Origin: JAAFJT01 sp043744275 | Lineage (GTDB): Bacteria > Bacteroidota > Bacteroidia > Chitinophagales > Saprospiraceae | Assembly (NCBI GenBank): GCA_043744275.1 | Contig: JAYTUY010000047.1 | Span: 1-7,932, forward strand | DNA: 7,932 nt | Direction: 5' to 3' | In this document: piece after piece, positions 1-5,408 of the stretch | Layout: the number at the start of each line of letters is the position of its first letter | How positions within the stretch are numbered: the stretch's first letter is position 1 | Notes under the pieces: generated by a model | What the model saw: the letters and a program-made list of their open reading frames with translations, nothing else | Told to the model about the DNA's origin: nothing | Databases searched by the model: none | Position numbers and translations under genes: made by a program

Positions 1-60
1 AATCGGTATTTTTATTTAAAGTAAAGCCGTATCGTAAAGCATGTGGATAACACCTATCAT

Positions 61-474
61 TTACTGCACTGTCAAAGTCAATTGGATAGAGCCGATTAAA
101 CCATCGCGGTTCGTCACTGTAAATATCCAAACTTCCGAACCCGCTTGATTGCGAGCGGTGATGTCCACATCTGTAGTGTAATTATCGCCTTGAGTGCCTG
201 TCAGCGTTTCATTTTTGAAAGTCGTGGGGCTGGTTGCTCCATCATATTTATAGGACACATTGAATGTTTTCAAAACATCTTTATCCTCCGATTTGGCGGC
301 TTTAATGCCTACTTTCACTTTTGCCCCTTTCGCCACTGTTACATTTGAAGATGTATAACCTGCGTCTGTTTTGAAACTAATCATAGGCAATAGACCTTTA
401 TCGCAAGCCGATTGTGTAAAAATGATAACTGCCATAAGCAGTACAAAAGCATAGAATTTCATTATTTTTTTCAT
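61..474 (-). CDS. Small Bacteroidota-type lipoprotein, function unknown
   Basis: A 137-residue protein with a lipoprotein signal peptide: MKK start, hydrophobic stretch at about residues 8-19, then TQSAC with the lipidated cysteine at C24. The lipobox is relaxed, lacking the usual leucine at -3, as is common in this phylum. The mature part (about 114 residues) is rich in Thr, Val, Lys and Gly and looks like one immunoglobulin-like beta domain, with conserved-looking pieces such as SFKTDAGYTSS near the start and FTVTNRDGLIGS near the end. I recall similar small Bacteroidota lipoproteins but know no assigned function. It starts 43 nt after the TonB receptor stop and is probably its last operon partner, acting at the outer membrane. 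A second ATG at codon 5 is possible but would shorten the basic signal-peptide N-terminus. Confidence 0.85.
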   Translation of the reverse strand: MKKIMKFYAFVLLMAVIIFTQSACDKGLLPMISFKTDAGYTSSNVTVAKGAKVKVGIKAAKSEDKDVLKTFNVSYKYDGATSPTTFKNETLTGTQGDNYTTDVDITARNQAGSEVWIFTVTNRDGLIGSIQLTLTVQ

Positions 475-517
475 TATTTACTAATTTTAATGATGAAATG
501 AATTAATTGTATTTTAA

Positions 518-2551
518 TTAAAATTTTGGATTGACGAGTTTAACGCTTTTACTCAAAGGAATATGAACATTCACCGCCACATTGCGCCCGATATTGTAAA
601 TGCTATATGGTTTGAAGCGGCTTAAATGGTCGTAATAAACTTTATTCAACAGATTATTACACATCACACTCCATTTAATAATCTTTAGTTTTGAAATAAT
701 ATTGCCTCCCAAACCAGCATTGATTAAATAATAGGCATCGGTCAGTGTTTCAAATTGAGCAGGTTTATTTTGTTTAAAATAAGAATCAATACCTGCTGTC
801 AAAAAGTAATTTTTAAGCCTTTTTACTGAGGGGGTGCTTGTAAATCGGATTTCATTATGCCATTTATTCGCAGGAATAAAAGGCAGATATTGTCCGCCCG
901 ACAAATGCCCAATTACAGTTGAAAAAGCAGATTCAACATGTATTTGTGGAATTGGATTCAGCATAAAAGTAGCCTCCCCACCCCTCAGTACAGCGGCATA
1001 TTGGCGATAGTTAAACACTTGAAAACCGAGATAATCCTTTCCCGTAGGCGCGAGGAAAATATAATTGTTGAAAGCATTATTGAAAACATTGACTCCAAAA
1101 CCCACAAAAGAATTGCTCATATTTACGGATGCTTCTACTTGAAAATTCTGCTCAACTTTCATATTCGGGTCACCGACTTCCCAACGCAAAGTGCCTTCGT
1201 GCAAACCATTTGAACTCAATTCAGCTAAATTGCCTGAGCGAAAGCCAGTTGATGCATTCAGTTTAAAATTCAAAACAGGTAACGGATTGTAGGCAATACC
1301 CAACGAGCCATTCAAGGCATTTTGCCATTTATTAAAAGGTTGAATCTCTCGATCAGGTGTGTTCACGCCGCGTGTGAGTACGGTGTGAATATTGCGAATA
1401 CTTGCTCCTACCCCAGTTTCAAAGACAAATTTACCTGCATTGTGCTTCATAAATGCTGCAAAACCCGTTTCAAACATATTGGCATCAGGAATTATGATGC
1501 GCGAACCGAAATTATGGTTGTTTTCAAAAATGCTGTTATTGCCTAAGATAAACGTCGTGTTGCCCACTGTTTTCAACCATTGAAGATTGTACAAAGCTGA
1601 ACTCAACAACATACTCAAGCTGATTTTTGAACCGCCTTCATCTTCCAGCCTCAGATTTGATTGAAATCCTGCATTGAGTTTAATGGTAGAACTTTTAAGC
1701 GATAGCGTATTTTGACTGCCCAAAATATTTAGAAAAACCAAATGATGCGGACCATCCATGCTTCTACTTTGTCGCCCGTCAAGGGTTTTCGCATTTTGAT
1801 TGTCATCAGTGATGAAACCGAAAGTATCGAAAGATGAACTAAAATGATTTTGTGAAATCCATCGAGCACCAGTCTTTCCCCACCCTGTTTTCGCATACAA
1901 ACCGCCAAAACGCGAATTCAAAACCCGTTTACGATTGCCATCCGTATAATCTGCATTGGTATTCAATCCAAAACGAAACGATTGATGGCGGTCAATAGTC
2001 GCTTTTTTAAAACCATAGTCAACATACAAACCATAAGTATTGGAAAAAAAACGCGTATTCAAATCCCTTTCCTGCGTATTGGCAACCGCTGGTTTTTCTT
2101 CTAAAATATTTAATATGCCACCAACTGCTTCAGAGCCATAAAGCAAAGCCGCAGGTCCTTTAATGAGTTCGATGCGGTCAATCCCTACATCACTCAAGCC
2201 CAAACCATGTTCATCCTGCCATTGTTGATTGTCAAAACGCAAACCCGATAAAACCGCTTGAACTCGACTGCCATACATGCCTCGAATAACTGGTTTGGAA
2301 ATCCCTACGCCTGTATTCATCTGGCTTACGCCTGGCAATTTAGCCAAAGCATCTGCCACATTGAACGAACCACTTTCCCTCATTTTTTCCACGCTGATAG
2401 ACGATATATTCAACGAAGTCTCTTTCACAGATGATTCGCGAATGCCTGAAACAGTGATTTCTTGCAGAATACGCGCAGTCGAATCCGTTTGAGCCGTTAT
2501 TTCCAAACACCACAGGCTGAGGGACAATCCAACAATCACGGATTTAGTCAT
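518..2551 (-). CDS. TonB-dependent outer membrane receptor
   Basis: A 677-residue outer-membrane beta-barrel receptor that imports a scarce substrate using energy from TonB-ExbBD. A signal peptide ends at about TAQ (A20). A TonB-box-like segment, LQEITVSGIRES, covers about residues 29-40. The plug domain runs from about 43 to 153, with the typical ADALAKLPGV (66-75), PVIRGMYGSRV (87-97) and RIELIKGPAALLYGSEAVGG (126-145) blocks. The rest alternates in barrel strands and ends in an aromatic residue, F677. It has no N-terminal carboxypeptidase-regulatory-like domain and no SusD partner in view, so a polysaccharide SusC role is unlikely. A metal, heme or siderophore-type substrate is an inference only. 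It lies 133 nt after the membrane-anchored protein gene and 43 nt before the lipoprotein gene. Two copies of the iterated decamer fall inside it. Confidence 0.93.
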   Translation of the reverse strand: MTKSVIVGLSLSLWCLEITAQTDSTARILQEITVSGIRESSVKETSLNISSISVEKMRESGSFNVADALAKLPGVSQMNTGVGISKPVIRGMYGSRVQAVLSGLRFDNQQWQDEHGLGLSDVGIDRIELIKGPAALLYGSEAVGGILNILEEKPAVANTQERDLNTRFFSNTYGLYVDYGFKKATIDRHQSFRFGLNTNADYTDGNRKRVLNSRFGGLYAKTGWGKTGARWISQNHFSSSFDTFGFITDDNQNAKTLDGRQSRSMDGPHHLVFLNILGSQNTLSLKSSTIKLNAGFQSNLRLEDEGGSKISLSMLLSSALYNLQWLKTVGNTTFILGNNSIFENNHNFGSRIIIPDANMFETGFAAFMKHNAGKFVFETGVGASIRNIHTVLTRGVNTPDREIQPFNKWQNALNGSLGIAYNPLPVLNFKLNASTGFRSGNLAELSSNGLHEGTLRWEVGDPNMKVEQNFQVEASVNMSNSFVGFGVNVFNNAFNNYIFLAPTGKDYLGFQVFNYRQYAAVLRGGEATFMLNPIPQIHVESAFSTVIGHLSGGQYLPFIPANKWHNEIRFTSTPSVKRLKNYFLTAGIDSYFKQNKPAQFETLTDAYYLINAGLGGNIISKLKIIKWSVMCNNLLNKVYYDHLSRFKPYSIYNIGRNVAVNVHIPLSKSVKLVNPKF
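824..833 (-). repeat. Iterated decamer CCCCTCAGTA, copy 1
   Basis: Inside the TonB receptor gene, read on the coding strand as TPSV. It is a five-C variant (ACCCCCTCAGTA). It lies in a 22-bp stretch (820-841) identical to 2771-2792. Confidence 0.9.
981..990 (+). repeat. Iterated decamer CCCCTCAGTA, copy 2
   Basis: Inside the TonB receptor gene, opposite to its coding strand, so read as VLRG. Flanked CACCCCTCAGTAC, the only copy with C at the 3' side. Confidence 0.9.
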
Positions 2552-2598
2552 GCCTCTTTACAATTTAAGAAGATGAAATAAAATAAATAGAGCTATTG

Positions 2599-2615
2599 AG
2601 TGGTGATGAATCACT
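2599..2615. promoter_or_regulatory. Imperfect palindrome ahead of the TonB receptor gene
   Basis: AGTGgTGATgaATCACT is a near-perfect inverted repeat in the 133-nt gap upstream of the receptor, about 48 nt before its ATG. It could be a repressor operator or a small RNA hairpin. It does not match a Fur box as I know it. No convincing -33/-7 promoter pair was found in this gap. Confidence 0.25.
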
Positions 2616-2684
2616 TTTTGATGTTCTGTAAAGGTGCAGAGCATTATTCACTCACAGTCTTTTAATTAGACATAAAATATTAAA

Positions 2685-3209
2685 TCAAACCTCTGGCGGC
2701 GGCGATTCAATAAATAAGGAAGGACTATTAATCGGTGATTCTCTATGAGAAAAAAGAAGAGAAAAAGCTGTTTTTACTGAGGGGGTGCTTGTTTCAATAA
2801 TATGGTCAAACAGAAACTCTTTAATCAAGTTTTTAAAAAGCTGTTTGGTTTTATTGGAGAAATCAGAATCTTGAGTAGAATGTTCAATCAAAAGCGATTG
2901 AAATTCAGCCACTAATTGAGTTTCAGTTGCATCATCAAAAGCATAAACCGCCAACGAATCCCCGACCGATTCCGTTTTGACAACATCAAACCAGCGTCCG
3001 TAGTGTTCAAATTCTTTTGTATTGAGATGAAACTCAGATTGATGAAAATGAAAAATTTTAAGAGAGGCATTGTTGAAAGACGAAGCTAATTCATGTCGAA
3101 TTTGACATTGCCAATCATATCGCAAACCATTGAAGGTAGCAATAAATCCAATTGTATTGTAAAAAATAACAATTAAGATTGAAAATGATATAATTTGGCG
3201 TTTGCTCAT
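2685..3209 (-). CDS. Membrane-anchored protein of unknown function, upstream of the TonB receptor
   Basis: A 174-residue protein when started at the ATG at 3209. The reading frame also allows a GTG at 3248 (187 residues), but that adds a charged stretch (KPKEKCR) ahead of what looks like a proper N-terminus: MSKRQ followed by one hydrophobic segment at residues 6-26. The soluble part has a histidine-rich patch (FHFHQSEFHL, then FEHYG), a GRWFDVV...GDSLAVYAFDD block, and a proline-rich tail SPPPEV. I recall similar short proteins in Bacteroidota with a YDVV-type block, but no assigned function. The histidines could bind metal; that is a guess. It is the first gene of the probable receptor operon. 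A TAGATTTG box (plus coordinates 3215-3222) matches the Bacteroidetes -7 consensus TAnnTTTG but sits so close to the ATG that the transcript would be almost leaderless. Confidence 0.7.
   Translation of the reverse strand: MSKRQIISFSILIVIFYNTIGFIATFNGLRYDWQCQIRHELASSFNNASLKIFHFHQSEFHLNTKEFEHYGRWFDVVKTESVGDSLAVYAFDDATETQLVAEFQSLLIEHSTQDSDFSNKTKQLFKNLIKEFLFDHIIETSTPSVKTAFSLLFSHRESPINSPSLFIESPPPEV
2775..2784 (-). repeat. Iterated decamer CCCCTCAGTA, copy 3
   Basis: Inside the membrane-anchored protein gene, read as TPSV. Five-C variant with the same 22-bp context as copy 1, giving TSTPSVK in both proteins. Confidence 0.9.
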
Positions 3210-3248
3210 TAAGGCAAATCTACACTTTTCTTTTGGTTTCAGAAACAC

Positions 3249-3258
3249 CCCCTCAGTA
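3249..3258 (+). repeat. Iterated decamer CCCCTCAGTA, copy 4
   Basis: The only copy outside a gene if the ATG at 3209 is the true start of the neighbouring protein. Five-C variant, 40 nt upstream of that ATG. Confidence 0.9.
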
Positions 3259-3285
3259 TTTCAACTTTTTTTTAATAAAATATTA

Positions 3286-3315
3286 GCCTAATCTGCGTCA
3301 TCCGCATTCCCATTG
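3286..3315. repeat. Short ATCYGCRT-type internal repeat
   Basis: The stretch reads AATCTGCGTC then ATCCGCATTCC, two roughly 10-bp units that are similar to each other. I recall similar ATCCGCGT-type runs scattered between genes in some Bacteroidota genomes, but cannot verify it here. It is non-coding. Confidence 0.25.
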
Positions 3316-3323
3316 CATATTTC

Positions 3324-3422
3324 GTTGAAAATTATATTGTCGTAGCAGTATATCTTTCAAGATTTTGTTGAAAATTATATCAGGCAGCAGTATATCTTTC
3401 AAGATTTTGTTGAAAATTATAT
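3324..3422. repeat. Tandem array of 42/43-bp units (2.3 copies)
   Basis: The units start with GTTGAAAATTATAT at 3324, 3367 and 3409, giving periods of 43 and 42. The first two units share the 14-bp start and a 23-bp end (AGCAGTATATC... through ...AAGATTTT). They differ only in the short middle, TGTCGT versus CAGGC. The third unit stops after its first 14 bp. Within each junction TTTCAA and TTGAAA (3355-3360 and 3368-3373) form a small inverted repeat. There is no unique spacer, so this is not a CRISPR array. It ends 7 bp before the large inverted-repeat element. Confidence 0.85.
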
Positions 3423-3429
3423 TTAATGC

Positions 3430-3636
3430 GAATAATGGGTTGAAAAGCACATAATGATACTCCGTGTCAAGAAAGAAGCCTAACTATTCGATTATTATAA
3501 ACATTTTGACACTCCGGTCATTATAATCCGATTATTATAAAAATGACAAGGAGTGTCAAAATATTTATAATAGCGATAATGCAAAACTTTTCCTCTTGAC
3601 ACGAAGTGTCATTATGTGCTTTTCAATCCATTATTC
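3430..3636. mobile_element. 207-bp nested inverted-repeat element, MITE-like
   Basis: The outer arms are 3430-3472 and 3594-3636: 43 nt each, matching at 40 of 43 positions when one is reverse-complemented. Inside are a second pair of arms, 3493-3515 and 3550-3572 (23 nt, 22 matching, with a perfect 13-bp ATTTTGACACTCC core). The central part is AT-rich and carries TCATT/AATGA ends. All four arms contain a variant of TTGACAC-n(3-4)-GTCATT, and in the right outer arm this is the clean palindrome TGACACgaaGTGTCA (3597-3611). It has no coding capacity. Long terminal inverted repeats, small size and intergenic position fit a miniature inverted-repeat transposable element or a large REP/BIME-like palindrome. 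No clear target-site duplication is visible, so mobility is an inference. Confidence 0.65.
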
Positions 3637-3650
3637 TCAATCTAAATAAA

Positions 3651-3675
3651 AAAACGCCTTTGAAAATAGCGTTTT
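3651..3675. terminator. Terminator-like hairpin, weak
   Basis: AAAACGC (3651-3657) pairs with GCGTTTT (3669-3675) across an 11-nt loop, with A-runs before and T-rich sequence at the end. It has the form of a short bidirectional intrinsic terminator. However, no gene ends nearby on either strand, so it may be part of the repeat landscape. Confidence 0.3.
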
Positions 3676-3718
3676 ATGAAATTTTTAAAGGAATTTTACG
3701 GCTGAATTGAATCGTACT

Positions 3719-3736
3719 GCGGAACTCCAGTTCTGC
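3719..3736. repeat. GGAACT palindrome, copy 1
   Basis: GCGGAACTCCAGTTCTGC has arms GCGGAACT and AGTTCTGC around a central CC. It is in the opposite orientation to copies 2 and 3, whose centre is GG, and one arm base differs from a perfect palindrome. Confidence 0.7.
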
Positions 3737-3743
3737 ATCAGCG

Positions 3744-3773
3744 TTAATGCGGAACTGGAGTTCCCCGATACAT
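3744..3773. repeat. GGAACT palindrome, copy 2, in a 30-bp direct repeat
   Basis: The unit is TTAATGC-GGAACTGGAGTTCC-CCGATACAT. It agrees with copy 3 at 29 of 30 positions. The palindromic part is 3749-3766. The spacing to copy 3 is 35 bp, start to start. Confidence 0.8.
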
Positions 3774-3778
3774 CAAGT

Positions 3779-3808
3779 TTAATGCGGAACTGGAGTTCCG
3801 CGATACAT
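3779..3808. promoter_or_regulatory. GGAACT palindrome, copy 3, immediately upstream of the reductase start
   Basis: This copy contains the perfect 8-bp-arm palindrome GCGGAACT-GG-AGTTCCGC (3784-3801) and ends 5 nt before the reductase ATG. Three symmetrical sites at 30- and 35-bp centre spacing in front of one gene could be an operator array for a dimeric regulator. In RNA, copy 3 would form a hairpin close to the start codon. It could equally be a REP-like interspersed repeat that happens to end here. Confidence 0.45.
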
Positions 3809-3813
3809 TTAAA

Positions 3814-4821
3814 ATGATAAAGACAGATATATTAATCATTGGGGCGGGTCCCGTCGGTTTGTTCACAGTATTTGAAGCGGGTTTGTTGAAAATGAAATGT
3901 CATTTGGTGGATGCTTTGCCAGAGCCAGGCGGACAGCTCACGGAAATATACCCGAAGAAGCCGATTTACGATATTCCAGGATACCCCTCAGTATTGGCAG
4001 GTGATTTAATCAAAAATTTAATCAAACAAATTGAACCGTTTCATCCAACTTTTACGCTGGGCGATAGAGCCGAAAGCATCGAGAAACAAGCCGACGGTCT
4101 ATTTAAGCTTAGAACACATCGCGGCGTCGAAATCGTTGCACCTGTTATCTGCATCGCAGGCGGCTTGGGTTCGTTCGAGCCGCGCCGACCGCCTATTGGC
4201 AACATTACCGAATTTGAAGACCGAGGCGTTGAATACATTGTCCGAGACCCCGAATTGTACCGTGGTAAAAAAATTGTCATCGCGGGCGGCGGTGATTCGG
4301 CGTTGGATTGGTCAATCTATCTCGCGGATATTACGCAAGAACTCACGTTGATTCATAGACGAAGCGAGTTTCGAGGCGCATTGGACAGTGTGGAGAAAGT
4401 CATGCACCTCAAAGAAGCGGGCAAAATCAAGCTCATCACCCAAGCAGAAGTGGTCGGGCTGAATGGCAATGGCAAATTGGATGAGGTGGTCATAAAGCAT
4501 GATACGCAAGGCGAAATCATCCAGAAAACAGACCATTTTATTCCCTTATTCGGCTTATCTCCTAAATTGGGACCCATTGCTGATTGGGGATTACAGATAG
4601 ATAAAAATGCCATTGAAGTGAATACGATGGATTATTCGACCAATATTCCTGGCATATTTGCCGTCGGCGATATAAATACCTATGAAGGCAAATTGAAACT
4701 CATTCTTTGCGGTTTTCATGAAGGCACTTTAGCCATGCAATCCGCATTTAAACACATTTATCCTGATAAAAAACTGTCGTTTAAATATACGACTGTTACG
4801 GGGATTGATGGACTGCAGTGA
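3814..4821 (+). CDS. Ferredoxin-NADP(+) reductase, thioredoxin-reductase-like (YumC type)
   Basis: A 335-residue soluble flavoprotein expected to move electrons between NADPH and ferredoxin (EC 1.18.1.2). The FAD site is GAGPVG at residues 10-15, with an acidic D33 ending the second strand, then EPGGQL (37-42) and YDIPG (52-56). The NADPH site is GGGDSALDW (158-166), with HRR (181-183) placed for the 2'-phosphate. The second FAD motif is GIFAVGDI (280-287). The CxxC redox pair of true thioredoxin reductases is absent: the equivalent stretch before GKKIVI reads VRDPELYR. That, the C-terminal extension and the ferredoxin gene 65 nt downstream support the reductase call. The length is normal for the family. 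The ATG at 3814 is five bases after a palindromic repeat, so the leader is unusual. One iterated decamer encodes YPSV at 57-60. Confidence 0.92.
   Translation: MIKTDILIIGAGPVGLFTVFEAGLLKMKCHLVDALPEPGGQLTEIYPKKPIYDIPGYPSVLAGDLIKNLIKQIEPFHPTFTLGDRAESIEKQADGLFKLRTHRGVEIVAPVICIAGGLGSFEPRRPPIGNITEFEDRGVEYIVRDPELYRGKKIVIAGGGDSALDWSIYLADITQELTLIHRRSEFRGALDSVEKVMHLKEAGKIKLITQAEVVGLNGNGKLDEVVIKHDTQGEIIQKTDHFIPLFGLSPKLGPIADWGLQIDKNAIEVNTMDYSTNIPGIFAVGDINTYEGKLKLILCGFHEGTLAMQSAFKHIYPDKKLSFKYTTVTGIDGLQ
3984..3993 (+). repeat. Iterated decamer CCCCTCAGTA, copy 5
   Basis: Inside the ferredoxin reductase gene, read as YPSV just after the conserved YDIPG motif. Full consensus ACCCCTCAGTAT. Confidence 0.9.
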
Positions 4822-4831
4822 GAAATGTTTT

Positions 4832-4871
4832 AAACCGCAAAATGAAAAATTTTAAATGTAAAACCGCAAAA
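4832..4871. repeat. Short duplication between reductase and ferredoxin genes
   Basis: AAACCGCAAAA occurs at 4832-4842 and again at 4861-4871, a 29-bp period. Each copy is followed by a TTTAAAT-like tail. It looks like a decayed tandem duplication of the intergenic leader ahead of the ferredoxin gene, with no clear hairpin. Confidence 0.5.
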
Positions 4872-4886
4872 GTTTAAATAAAGCAG

Positions 4887-5213
4887 GTGAAAGAAAGCAT
4901 CAACATTACAGTTATTGATAGATTTGACGAGTCACACGATTTGGAAGTACCGTTGGGCGTACCCCTCAGTATTATGGAGGTTTGCAAGAGTTATGAACTG
5001 CCTGTGGAGGCGATTTGTGGTGGATTGGCTCTTTGCGCCACGTGTCAAGTATATGTAGAAAGCGACCACGAACTCCCCGAACCCAGCGACGATGAATGGG
5101 CAATGCTCGACCAAGCGATGCACGTGAAAGATAATAGCCGATTGGGTTGCCAAATCAGAATAAAAGAAGAGTTGGAGGGGTTGGTTGTGAGGCTGGCACC
5201 TGAGCAGGTGTGA
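4887..5213 (+). CDS. [2Fe-2S] ferredoxin, adrenodoxin-like
   Basis: A 108-residue electron carrier. The cluster ligands are C44, C50, C53 and C88 in the pattern ICGGLALCATCQ ... LGCQI, the C-x5-C-x2-C ... C spacing of vertebrate/bacterial adrenodoxin-type ferredoxins. The acidic stretch around 58-70 (VESDHELPEPSDDEW) is the usual partner-docking face. The start is GTG at 4887: an in-frame stop lies at 4875 and the next in-frame ATG (M30) would remove the first strands. It follows the reductase by 65 nt on the same strand, so the two are probably co-transcribed and the reductase is its likely redox partner. The final electron acceptor is not shown. One decamer copy encodes PLSI at 26-29. Confidence 0.92.
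   Translation: MKESINITVIDRFDESHDLEVPLGVPLSIMEVCKSYELPVEAICGGLALCATCQVYVESDHELPEPSDDEWAMLDQAMHVKDNSRLGCQIRIKEELEGLVVRLAPEQV
4962..4971 (+). repeat. Iterated decamer CCCCTCAGTA, copy 6
   Basis: Inside the ferredoxin gene, read in a different frame as PLSI. Full consensus ACCCCTCAGTAT. Confidence 0.9.
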
Positions 5214-5220
5214 TGTGTTT

Positions 5221-5263
5221 ATTTGAATTAGGATTGGTTGGATGAAAAAGATGTTTAAGGATT
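5221..5263 (+). repeat. 43-bp repeat, copy A (direct)
   Basis: The unit begins ATTTGAATTAGGATTGG and ends GATGTTTAAGGATT. It starts 8 nt after the ferredoxin stop. It matches copy B at 41 of 43 positions. Its 60-bp extension (5221-5280) is inverted-repeated at 5346-5405 with 53 of 60 matches. Confidence 0.9.
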
Positions 5264-5301
5264 CGCCAGCAGTATATACTTGATAATTAAACATCCTTTT
5301 T

Positions 5302-5344
5302 ATTTGAATTAGGATTGGTGGGATGAAAAGGATGTTTAAGGATT
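5302..5344 (+). repeat. 43-bp repeat, copy B (direct)
   Basis: This is the second direct copy, starting 81 bp after copy A. It also pairs with inverted copy C (38 of 43) across an 18-nt loop, so RNA from either strand could fold A with C or B with C. Confidence 0.9.
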
Positions 5345-5362
5345 GAGTATATGCCACTGGCA

Positions 5363-5405
5363 AATCCTTAAACATCTTTAAAATCCAACCAATCCTAATT
5401 CAAAT
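5363..5405 (-). repeat. 43-bp repeat, copy C (inverted), abutting the gldF stop
   Basis: This is the reverse complement of the unit and ends 3 nt before the stop codon of the permease gene (5409). With copies A and B it makes a large palindrome that fills the convergent gap between ferredoxin and permease genes. It could act as a bidirectional terminator or mRNA-end stabiliser. There is no U-run of the classical intrinsic type. Confidence 0.85.
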
Positions 5406-5408
5406 CAC

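Noticed and set aside
938..1546. Plus-strand open frames inside the TonB receptor region
   Set aside because: They are antisense to a complete, well-recognised receptor gene and show no family features.
2517..2524. CTGAGGGA in the TonB receptor signal-peptide codons as a decamer variant
   Set aside because: It lacks the TA before CTGAGGG and the fourth G; too short a match to count.
3210..3248. GTG-started 13-residue extension of the membrane-anchored protein
   Set aside because: It puts a charged, cysteine-containing stretch ahead of a normal MSKRQ plus transmembrane start, and begins inside a decamer copy.
3324..3422. Possible CRISPR array
   Set aside because: Units are contiguous at 42/43 bp with almost all of each unit conserved; there are no unique spacers and no cas genes.
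3505..3600. TTGACA words as sigma-70 -35 boxes
   Set aside because: They are parts of the inverted-repeat arms, lack a paired -10, and Bacteroidota promoters use a different consensus.
3814..4821. Thioredoxin reductase (trxB)
   Set aside because: The CxxC active site is missing and a ferredoxin gene follows, so ferredoxin-NADP reductase fits better.
4932..5375. Minus-strand open frame of 147 codons
   Set aside because: It runs antisense to the ferredoxin gene and through the 43-bp repeat palindrome; its protein repeats (NILFIPPILIQI, NIFFIQPILIQI) come from the DNA repeat.
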